Source: Methylobacterium phyllostachyos (GTDB lineage Bacteria > Pseudomonadota > Alphaproteobacteria > Rhizobiales > Beijerinckiaceae). From it: 35,829 nt of DNA. Location: contig NZ_FNHS01000028.1 in the NCBI RefSeq assembly GCF_900103445.1, positions 1 through 35,829 on the forward strand, in the 5' to 3' direction. The position numbers and the translations under genes were made by a program. Below the pieces are notes generated by a model, which did not search any database, was not told the DNA's origin, and was given only the letters and a program-made list of their open reading frames with translations. Below, in pieces: positions 25,775 through 33,095 of this stretch (its first letter is position 1; every line of letters starts with the position of its first letter).

Positions 25775-26773
25775 GTGCGCATTTGGGATCTGTTCAGATC
25801 GAGCGGCAAGGCTCTGTCGGTTCTCGGGGTTGCCGCGGCGTTGCTGGTTGCCCGAGTCGCGCAGGCCGCCGAGCCACTGCGTATCGGCTACAGCGACTGG
25901 CCGGGCTGGGTGGCGTGGCAGGTGGCGATCGAGAAGGGCTGGCTCAAGCAGGCCGGCATCGACGCACGCTTCGAGTGGTTCGACTATTCGGCCTCGATGG
26001 ACGCGTTCTCGGCCGGCAAGCTCGACGCGGTGACCTGCACCAACGGCGACGCCCTGGTGATGGGGGGCAACGGCGCGAAGAACGTCATGATCATGCTGAC
26101 CGATTACTCGAACGGCAATGACATGATCGTCGGCAAGCCGGGTGTGACCGCGCTCACCGCCCTGAAGGGCAAGAAGGTCGGCCTGGAGGTCGGCCTCGTG
26201 GAACACCTGCTCCTCATCGACGGCCTGCGGAAGGCCGGGATGAGCGAGGCGGACGTCACCCTGGTCAACGCCAAGACCAACGAGACGCCCCAGATCCTCG
26301 CGTCGGGAGACGTGGCGGCGATCGGTGCGTGGCAGCCCATCGCCGGTGAGGCGATGCGCGCCGCCCCCGGGGCTCGCCCGCTCTACACCTCGGCCGACCA
26401 GCCGGGCCTCATCTACGACGTCGTCACCGTCACGCCGTCGAGCCTCGCGGCGCGGCGGGCGGACTGGATCAAGCTCGTCGGGCTCTGGGACAAGGTCGTC
26501 GCGTACATCGAAGACCCGAAGACCCAGCCGGATGCCGTGGCCATCATGGCGTCCAAGGTGGGGGTCGCGCCTGCGGTGTTCACGCGCTTCCTCAAGGGCA
26601 CGAAGCTCCTCACCCTCGCCGAGGGCCGCGCGGTGATGAAGGACGCGGAGGGGTTCGGCTCGCTCTACGGTTCGAGCCGCCAGGCGGACGCCTTCAACGT
26701 CAAGTTCGAGGTCTACAAGGCGCCGCAGGACGTGAAGGCCTCCATCGACCCCGCCCTCACCGACGGGAAGTGA
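25775..26773 (+). CDS. ABC transporter substrate-binding protein of the guanidine/urea carboxylase cluster
   Basis: A 332-residue periplasmic binding protein. The signal peptide ends ...AALLVARVAQA before AEPLRIGYSD. The NMT1/SsuA-like fold shows in LRIGYSDWPGWVAWQVAIEK and the DAVTCTNGDALVMGG, LKGKKVGLEVGLVEH and TLVNAKTNETPQILASGDVA segments. Annotated relatives are called putative urea ABC transporter binding proteins. The riboswitch upstream makes guanidine, or a guanidino compound, the likelier ligand (inference). I chose GTG 25775 because GAGGTGA lies just ahead of it; GTG 25766 is the longer alternative. The permease following directly is broken, so this protein may have no partner unless another copy exists in the genome. 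Confidence 0.88.
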   Translation: MRIWDLFRSSGKALSVLGVAAALLVARVAQAAEPLRIGYSDWPGWVAWQVAIEKGWLKQAGIDARFEWFDYSASMDAFSAGKLDAVTCTNGDALVMGGNGAKNVMIMLTDYSNGNDMIVGKPGVTALTALKGKKVGLEVGLVEHLLLIDGLRKAGMSEADVTLVNAKTNETPQILASGDVAAIGAWQPIAGEAMRAAPGARPLYTSADQPGLIYDVVTVTPSSLAARRADWIKLVGLWDKVVAYIEDPKTQPDAVAIMASKVGVAPAVFTRFLKGTKLLTLAEGRAVMKDAEGFGSLYGSSRQADAFNVKFEVYKAPQDVKASIDPALTDGK

Positions 26774-26774
26774 G

Positions 26775-27566
26775 ATGGAGCCGGTGCGCGCCTCCTCGGC
26801 CCGCCCCGGGCCGGACGCTCCCGCGCTGGCCGTCCCGCCGAAGGGAGCCTCCTCGGGCACGCCTGTCGCGGCCCCGCGGGTGAGCCGGTCCTGGATCGGG
26901 CCGTCCCGGCCCCAGAGCCGGCGCCGGCGGATGGCACTCACCGTGCTCTCGTTCCTCATCCCTCTGGGGTTGTGGGCGGCCTTCTCCTACGTGCCGTTCC
27001 TTTGGCATCCCCTGGTGGAGGTCACCGATCCCGGCGACGTCGCCTGGATGGAGCCCGGGATGCGGGTGCCGAAGGCGGCCTTCGCCCAGACGATCGAGGC
27101 CAGCCGGGGCGGCGCGGCGCCCCAGGGCAAACCGGCGAACCCGGTCTACCTGCCGGCCCCGCACGAGGTCGCCGCCGCCTTCTGGCGCTCGCTGACCGCG
27201 CCGCCGCCCCAGCGGGACGCGATCTGGCTGCCCGCGAGCCTGTGGCACTCGGTCCAGATCATCCTCGCCGCCGCCCTGGTGCTGGCGGCCGGGCTTGAAG
27301 GGGTACGCGAGCGGATCGATCCGGGCGCGCCCAACGAGGACAACCTCTACGAACTCACCGAGGCGCAACGCCGGGACCGGGGCATCGCCTTCCTGCCGCA
27401 GACCCTCGCCGAGGCGGTCGAGGCCTTCGCCGCCGATTCCCTGATGGAGGCGACCCTCGGCGCCGGCCTGCGGGACGCATTCATCCACGCCAAGCGGGAG
27501 GAGTGGACCGCCTACCATCTCACGGTCAGCCCGTGGGAGATCGCGCGCTACAGCCACCTCTTCTGA
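26775..27566 (+). pseudogene. chimeric ORF: ABC permease N-terminus fused in frame to glutamine synthetase C-terminus
   Basis: An open frame of 263 codons starts 1 nt after the binding-protein stop. Residues 1-161 are the start of the guanidine/urea-cluster permease: a basic N-tail, TM1 (ALTVLSFLIPLGLWAAFSYV), the long periplasmic loop with PVYLPAPHEVAAAFW, and WHSVQII, where the transmembrane core should begin. Residues from about 163 (LAAALVLAAGLEGV, then RERIDPGAPNEDNLYELTEA) to EEWTAYHLTVSPWEIARYSH match the C-terminal end of a glutamine synthetase. The junction is near 27258-27270. All core membrane helices, the EAA loop, the ATPase gene and most of the synthetase are missing. It cannot be a working permease or synthetase. 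A single deletion in an ancestral operon carrying glnA is the simplest explanation. Confidence 0.85.
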
Positions 27567-27578
27567 CCAACGACCCCG

Positions 27579-27628
27579 GGCCGGGACGACCCGGCCACGA
27601 CAGGGCTCATCGGCCGGGACGACCCGGC
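27579..27628 (+). repeat. duplicated small hairpin
   Basis: GGCCGGGACGACCCGGC occurs at 27579-27595 and again at 27612-27628. Each copy is itself a hairpin (GCCGGG/CCCGGC with an ACGA loop). They sit between the chimeric ORF and UAAP1 and could stabilise or attenuate the transcript. Confidence 0.6.
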
Positions 27629-27650
27629 GCAGACGCAACGGAGCGTGAGC

Positions 27651-28462
27651 ATGTCGGACGACGCGAGCCGCATCACAGAGAACCGCAGACGGTACGAGGA
27701 ACTGAAGCGGGCGGGCCAGGGCCACGCGCCCCGCGCCCTGCCGGGGCCGAGCCCCCGGGACGGGGCGCCGATCCCGCCCGAGGCCGTGCTGCACCGAGAG
27801 ACGATCCCCGGGGGCTGGTACTGGACCACCACGCTGAAGGCGGGCGAGGCGCTGCGCATCGCCCTCGACCACGGGCCGTCGAGCGTCGCCCTCGTCGCCT
27901 GGGCCGAGGCCGACGCGAGCGAACGGCTCAACTGCGCCGATACGATCAAGGTGCAGTGGACGGCCGCCCTGGCGAAGGGCCGCGTCCTGTTCTCCGACAT
28001 GGGCCGCGTGATGCTCTCACTGATCGAGGATTCCTGCGGAGCGCACGATGTGCTGGCCGGGGGATCGACCGCGGCCTCGAACGCCGCGCGCTACGTCGGC
28101 GGCCCCTACCGCAACACACGGGACAACGTTGTCCTGGCCGCCCTGAAACGCGGCCTCGACAAGCGCGACATCCCCGCCTGCCTCACCCTCTTCGCCCCCG
28201 TGGTGGTCGGCGCCGGGGGGCGGCTCGGCTGGAACGAGGCCGGCCGCGCGGCGGGGGACTTCGTGGACCTGCGCGCCGAGATGGATCTGATCGTCGCCCT
28301 TTCGAACTGCCCCACCCCCTCGATCCGGCGCCCGCCTACGGCCCGAACCCGGTGGCGATCACCCGCTTCCAGGCGCCTGTCCCGGCGGCGGACGACCTCT
28401 GCCGCACCGCGACGATCGAGGCCGTACGCGGCTTCGAGAATAACGCCGCCGCCGGATTCTGA
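27651..28462 (+). pseudogene. UAAP1, carboxyguanidine deiminase subunit (DUF1989), frameshifted near 28310
   Basis: ATG 27651 has GGAG 8 nt upstream. The DUF1989 fold is visible: PGGWYWTTTLKAGEALRIAL, ERLNCADTIKVQWTAAL and MLSLIEDSCGAHDVLAG. At NCP (28308-28313) the frame breaks. The expected continuation HPLDPAPAYGPNPVAITRFQ, then PVPAADDLCRTATIEAVRGF to the stop at 28462, is in another frame. One C is missing from the run TGCCCCACCCCC (28308-28319). As the sequence stands, translation would instead run on through junk into UAAP2, giving one 483-residue protein. UAAP1 lacks the CSCES cluster found in UAAP2. UAAP1 and UAAP2 together form CgdAB, which releases ammonia from carboxyguanidine. 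A sequencing error in the C run cannot be excluded. Confidence 0.85.
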
Positions 28463-28475
28463 GGGGAGCCGCACC

Positions 28476-29099
28476 ATGACCGACACGCACGACACGCCCG
28501 TCCTCGATCAGGTGGTGCCCGCGGCGGCGCCGTTCTCGGCCCTGGTGCGGAAGGGTCAGACCATCCGCATCGAGGATCTGAAGGGCTGCCAAGCGGTCGA
28601 TACCCTGTTCTACCGGGCCGATGACCTGAGCGAGCGCTACTCCGCGCAGGACACGGCGCGCGCGCAGGGCGCCGCCTACATCACGACCGGCACGAAGGTC
28701 CTATCGAACGAGGGCCGGGTCATGCTCACCGTCACCGCCGATTCCTGCGGGCGCCACGACACCTCGGCCGGGGCCTGCTCCTGCGAGAGCAACACCGTCC
28801 GCTTCGGCCACGCCACCAAGTATCTGCATGCCTGCCGGGAGAACTTCGCCCTCGAAATCGCAAAATACGGCCTGTCGAAGCGCGACATCGTGCCGAACAT
28901 CAACTTCTTCATGAACGTGCCGATCGAGCAGGACGGCAAGCTCGCGATCGTCGACGGCGTCTCGAAGCCCGGCGACGCCGTCGAGCTGACGGCCGAGATG
29001 GACGTGATCTGCGTGATCTCGAACTGCCCGCAGATCAACAACCCCTGCAACGGCTTCAACCCGACGCCGATCCGCGTGACCATCCGGGACGGGATCTGA
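28476..29099 (+). CDS. UAAP2, carboxyguanidine deiminase subunit (DUF1989)
   Basis: A 207-residue DUF1989 protein, normal length. It begins MTDTHDTPVLDQVVPAAAP with GGGGAG upstream. The core contains GQTIRIEDLKGCQAVDTLFY, VMLTVTADSCGRHDTSAGAC, the Cys-rich CSCESN, and SNCPQINNPCNGFNPTPIRV. The Cys/His set probably binds a metal and builds the active site. In the guanidine pathway as described by Schneider and colleagues, CgdAB turns carboxyguanidine into allophanate plus ammonia. The stop is followed 3 nt later by the carboxylase start. Because of the UAAP1 frameshift, its reading frame is also open from 27651, but its own ribosome-binding site should still give the normal protein. Confidence 0.9.
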   Translation: MTDTHDTPVLDQVVPAAAPFSALVRKGQTIRIEDLKGCQAVDTLFYRADDLSERYSAQDTARAQGAAYITTGTKVLSNEGRVMLTVTADSCGRHDTSAGACSCESNTVRFGHATKYLHACRENFALEIAKYGLSKRDIVPNINFFMNVPIEQDGKLAIVDGVSKPGDAVELTAEMDVICVISNCPQINNPCNGFNPTPIRVTIRDGI

Positions 29100-29102
29100 G
29101 CG

Positions 29103-32100
29103 ATGTTCCGAAAGGTCCTGGTCGCCAACCGCGGCGAGATCGCCCGGCGCGTGGTGCGGACGCTCCGGCGCATGGGGATCGCGTCGGTGGCGGTCTATTC
29201 CGACGTCGACCGCTTCACCCCCGGCGTACGCGAAGCCGACGAGGCCGTCCGCCTCGGCCCGGCCCCCGCCGCCGAGAGCTACCTGGACGTCGAGGCGGTC
29301 GTCGCGGCCTGCAAGGCGACCGGGGCCGAAGCCGTGCATCCGGGCTACGGCTTCCTCTCGGAGAACGTGGCCTTTGCCGAGCGCCTCGCCGCGGAGGGCA
29401 TCGCCTTCATCGGCCCGCGGCCCGAGCACCTGCGGGCCTTCGGCCTGAAGCACAAAGCCCGGGACCTCGCGATGGCGAGCGGCGTGCCGCTCCTGCCCGG
29501 CACCGACCTGCTGCCCGATGTCGGGACGGCGCTCAGCGAGGCCGAGCGGATCGGCTACCCGGTGATGCTCAAGAGCACGGCCGGGGGCGGCGGCATCGGG
29601 ATGCAGCTCTGCGCCGCGCCCGAGGAACTGGCCGAGCGGTTCGCCGCCGTGGAGCGCACGGCGCGGGCGAGCTTCGGCGATGCCCGCGTCTACCTCGAAC
29701 GCTTCGTGGCCGAGGCCCGGCACGTCGAGGTGCAGATCTTCGGCGACGGCGCCGGTACGGTCATCGCCCTGGGTGAGCGCGACTGCTCCCTCCAGCGCCG
29801 CAATCAGAAGGTGATCGAGGAGACCCCGGCCCCCGGCCTGCCCGAGGCAATGCGCACCCGGCTGCACGCGGCGGCCATCGCCCTGGGGAGAAGCGTCGCC
29901 TACGCCTCGGCCGGGACGGTGGAGTTCATCTATGACCCGGTGCGGCAGGACTTCTCCTTCCTCGAAGTGAACACGCGGCTTCAGGTCGAGCACCCGGTGA
30001 CCGAGGCCGTGTTCGGCGTCGACCTCGTGGAATGGATGGTGCGCCAGGCGGCCGGCGAGGATCCGATCGGCGCGGCCGGACCGCTGGTGCCCAGGGGCGC
30101 CGCGATCGAAGCCCGGCTCTATGCCGAGATCCCCCATGCCAACTTCGCGCCGAGCGCCGGCCTGCTGACCGAGGTCGTCTTCCCCGATGAGGCCCGCTGC
30201 GATGGCTGGATCGCGACCGGCACGGAGGTGACGCCGTTCTACGACCCGATGCTCGCCAAGATCATCGTGTCCGGTCCCGACCGGCCGGCGGCCCTCGACG
30301 CCCTGCGCCGGGCCCTCGCCGGAACCCGCGTCTCGGGCATCGAGACCAACCTCGACTACCTGCGCGCGATCGCGGCCTCGCCACTCCTTGCGAGCGGCCG
30401 GGTTTCCACGACGGCCCTGCGCGATTTCGCCTATGCCCCGCAGAGCGTCGCGGTGCTGGCGCCCGGGCCGCAATCGAGTTTGCAGGAACTGCCGGGCCGG
30501 CTCGGCCTCTGGCATGTCGGTGTGCCGCCGAGTGGCCCGATGGATGCCCGCGCGTTCGCCGTGGCCAACGCCCTCGTGGGCAATCCCAGGGAGACCTGCG
30601 CCCTCGAACTCACCGTCTCCGGCCCGACGCTGCGCTTCCATGCCGACGCGGTCGTAGCGCTGGCCGGCGCCGCGATGGCGCTGAGCCTCGACGGGGTGGA
30701 ACGGCCGCACGGACAGGCCTTTCCGGTCGCGGCCGGTCAGACGCTCACCATCGGCCGGATCGTCGGGCCGGGCCAGCGGGCCTATCTCGCCGTGCGCGGC
30801 GGCTTCGCGGCTCCGGTCGTCCTGGGCTCCCGGGCGACCTTCGCGCTGGGTGGTTTCGGTGGCCACGGCACCGGCGTGCTCAAGGCCGGTGACGTGCTTC
30901 ACCTCGCCCATGGTCCCACCGTCGCGCCGTCCCAGCCCGAGCCCGCGCCCCTGACGTCGGACTGGGAGATCACCGTGGTCTACGGCCCCCATGGGGCGCC
31001 GGACTTCTTCCAGGACGCGGACATCGCCGACCTGTTCGGCGCGTCCTACGCAGTGCATTTCAATTCCGCCCGCACCGGCGTGCGCCTGATCGGGCCGACG
31101 CCCCGCTGGGCGCGGCGGGACGGGGGCGAGGCGGGCCTGCACCCCTCGAACATCCACGACAACGCCTACGCGATCGGCGCGATCGACTTCACCGGCGACA
31201 TGCCGATCCTCCTCGGGCCCGACGGGCCGAGCCTCGGCGGCTTCGTCTGCCCGGCCGTCGTCGCCCGGGACGAGGTGTGGAAGCTCGGCCAGTTGCGCCC
31301 GGGCGACCGGGTGCGGTTCCACCCGGCCCCGCGGCCGGAGGATCCGGTCGGCGGCCCGACCCTGGCCGAGACCCTTCCGGCGCCCGCCATCCACCGCGGG
31401 GCGGAGGCCGCCGGCTCGGCGATCCTCGCCCGCGACGCGAGCGGCCCGGTCCCGGTAACCTACCGCCGCCAGGGCGACGACAACCTCCTCGTCGAGAATG
31501 GCCCGATGGCCCTCGACATCGCCCTGCGCCTCCGGGTCCATCTTCTGGCGGAGGCCGTGGCGGCAGCCCGTCTGCCGGGGCTGATCGATTGCACGCCGGG
31601 CATCCGCTCCCTGCAGATCCATTACGACGGTGCCGCCCTGCCGCGCACCCGCCTCGTCGGCCTGCTGCGGGAGATCGAGGCCGGGCTTCCGCCCGCCGAG
31701 GCGGTCAGCGTGCCCAGCCGCATCGTCCACCTGCCGCTGTCCTGGAACGACCCGCAGGCCGAACTGGCCATGCGCAAATATCAGGACCTCGTCCGCCCGA
31801 ACGCGCCCTGGTGCCCCTCGAACATCGAGTTCATCCGCCGCATCAATGGACTGCCCGACGAGGCGGCGGTGCGCCGCATCATCTTCGACGCGCAGTACCT
31901 CGTGATGGGGCTGGGCGACGTCTATCTCGGTGCGCCGGTCGCGACCCCGGTCGATCCCCGCCACCGGCTGGTGACCACGAAGTACAATCCCGCCCGAACC
32001 TGGACGCCGGAGAACGCGGTGGGCATCAGCGGAGCCTATCTGTGCATCTACGGGATGGAGGGGCCGGGCGGCTACCAGCTCTTCGGCCGGACCATCCAGA

Positions 32101-32660
32101 TCTGGAACACGTGGCGGACCACCGACGCATTCAAGCCCGGCCATCCCTGGCTGCTGCGGCCCTTCGACCGGATCCGGTTCTTCCCCGTCTCCGCATCCGA
32201 GCTTCTGGAAGCCCGGTCCGCCTTTCCCCACGGGGCCTATCCGGTGCGGATCGAGGAGGGTGTGTTCTCCTTCCGCGACCACAAGGCGATGCTGGACGGC
32301 GCCGCGCCGGAGATTGCGGCGGCCGCGACGCGGCGCCAGGTCGCGTTCGAGGCCGAGCGCGAGCGCTGGAAGGCGGCGGGTCTCGACAGCTTCGTCGTGG
32401 ACGAGGGGACCCCGGCCGAGGCCGCCGCGGTCCCCGCCGGCTGCCGCGGCGTCCCGACAACGGTGCCCGGCAACGTCTGGAAGGTCCTGATCGCCGAAGG
32501 CGATCGGATCGAGGCGGGACAGACGATCGCGATCCTCGAAGCCATGAAGATGGAGATCACCGTCGAGGCCCCCGCGTCCGGGCGCGTCCGCGCAGTCCGC
32601 GCCCAGCCCGGCAACACTCTGCGTGCCGGCGATCTCGTCGCCATCCTCGAAGAGGCCTGA
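29103..32660 (+). CDS. biotin-dependent guanidine/urea carboxylase
   Basis: An 1185-residue multidomain carboxylase, the full family length. Biotin carboxylase domain (about 1-450): KVLVANRGEIARRVVRTLRR, the Gly-rich ATP loop STAGGGGIGMQL and EVNTRLQVEHPVTE. Carboxyltransferase part: an AHS2/KipA-like domain (about 465-760, WHVGVPPSGPMDARAFAVAN) and an AHS1/KipI-like domain (about 775-1000, NIEFIRRINGL region). Biotinyl domain at the end, with the biotin-accepting Lys1149 in ILEAMKMEI. Such proteins carboxylate urea or guanidine with ATP and bicarbonate. The guanidine riboswitch and the UAAP pair in the same operon make guanidine the likelier substrate here. No allophanate hydrolase gene follows, although one normally does. 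No frameshift is seen in this gene, so it looks intact. Confidence 0.93.
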   Translation: MFRKVLVANRGEIARRVVRTLRRMGIASVAVYSDVDRFTPGVREADEAVRLGPAPAAESYLDVEAVVAACKATGAEAVHPGYGFLSENVAFAERLAAEGIAFIGPRPEHLRAFGLKHKARDLAMASGVPLLPGTDLLPDVGTALSEAERIGYPVMLKSTAGGGGIGMQLCAAPEELAERFAAVERTARASFGDARVYLERFVAEARHVEVQIFGDGAGTVIALGERDCSLQRRNQKVIEETPAPGLPEAMRTRLHAAAIALGRSVAYASAGTVEFIYDPVRQDFSFLEVNTRLQVEHPVTEAVFGVDLVEWMVRQAAGEDPIGAAGPLVPRGAAIEARLYAEIPHANFAPSAGLLTEVVFPDEARCDGWIATGTEVTPFYDPMLAKIIVSGPDRPAALDALRRALAGTRVSGIETNLDYLRAIAASPLLASGRVSTTALRDFAYAPQSVAVLAPGPQSSLQELPGRLGLWHVGVPPSGPMDARAFAVANALVGNPRETCALELTVSGPTLRFHADAVVALAGAAMALSLDGVERPHGQAFPVAAGQTLTIGRIVGPGQRAYLAVRGGFAAPVVLGSRATFALGGFGGHGTGVLKAGDVLHLAHGPTVAPSQPEPAPLTSDWEITVVYGPHGAPDFFQDADIADLFGASYAVHFNSARTGVRLIGPTPRWARRDGGEAGLHPSNIHDNAYAIGAIDFTGDMPILLGPDGPSLGGFVCPAVVARDEVWKLGQLRPGDRVRFHPAPRPEDPVGGPTLAETLPAPAIHRGAEAAGSAILARDASGPVPVTYRRQGDDNLLVENGPMALDIALRLRVHLLAEAVAAARLPGLIDCTPGIRSLQIHYDGAALPRTRLVGLLREIEAGLPPAEAVSVPSRIVHLPLSWNDPQAELAMRKYQDLVRPNAPWCPSNIEFIRRINGLPDEAAVRRIIFDAQYLVMGLGDVYLGAPVATPVDPRHRLVTTKYNPARTWTPENAVGISGAYLCIYGMEGPGGYQLFGRTIQIWNTWRTTDAFKPGHPWLLRPFDRIRFFPVSASELLEARSAFPHGAYPVRIEEGVFSFRDHKAMLDGAAPEIAAAATRRQVAFEAERERWKAAGLDSFVVDEGTPAEAAAVPAGCRGVPTTVPGNVWKVLIAEGDRIEAGQTIAILEAMKMEITVEAPASGRVRAVRAQPGNTLRAGDLVAILEEA

Positions 32661-32664
32661 CCCA

Positions 32665-32860
32665 GGCATCTCTCCGCGTCGGGTTCCTTCCCGGCCCCTG
32701 CGCTGGCCGCACTGCCGAGCCTCCAACCGCGGCAGGTTGCGGAAAACCCGGCCCAACCGGGCTGCGACCGTAGCGGGGCCGCAGCCGCGCCGGGATGCGC
32801 CGACGCGCGATCCGCCGTCCGGGATCCGGCGTGTAGGAGCATCGTGACCTCCTCGTCCGA
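32665..32860 (-). ncRNA. cobalamin riboswitch-like sequence, apparently orphan
   Basis: Read on the minus strand, this 3'-flank of the carboxylase contains, in order, pieces that resemble the cobalamin aptamer: GCTGCGGCCCCGCTACGGTC (about 32786-32767), then GGCAGTGCGGCC, GGGAAGG and ACCCGACGCGGAGAGATGCC. The consensus has GCTGCCCCCGCAACTGT, CCACTG, GGGAAGG and ACCCG...GGAGACCTGCC. The 5' part, where GGGAAnnnGGTG is expected, fits poorly. Downstream on that strand is only the antisense of the carboxylase, so it controls no visible gene. It may be a degenerate remnant. Confidence 0.4.
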
Positions 32861-33063
32861 CGGGGCCGGAGCGCGTGCTTTCGCGGGCGCCACGACGTCC
32901 GGAGGCCGCGCACGCCCTGACCCCACGCGGAAAACGGCGCGCGGTCGCGGCGGAGATCGGCGACGACGTCCACGCCAGCGAAGACGGTCACACCGTCTGG
33001 TGCGCGGACGCGGCTTACGCCTTCACCCGCGCGCAGATCGAAGGCCCCGGTCGGCGGCGATGA
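32844..33063 (+). pseudogene. possible small ORF broken by a frameshift
   Basis: GTG 32844 has TAGGAGC upstream and opens MTSSSDGAGARAFAGATTSG. After about 32925 the more protein-like sequence is in a different frame (RRAVAAEIGDDVHASEDGHT, then VWCADAAYAFTRAQIEG) to a stop at 33063. No family is recognised. It overlaps the riboswitch-like sequence of the other strand. Low confidence. Confidence 0.25.
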
Positions 33064-33095
33064 GGCGGCCGGGATGACCATTCTTCGAATGTCAG

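Noticed and set aside
28701..32756. A 1351-codon open frame on the minus strand
   Set aside because: It lies wholly antisense to the carboxylase and UAAP2, whose motifs are clear. Long antisense frames are expected at this GC content, and its sequence shows no family.
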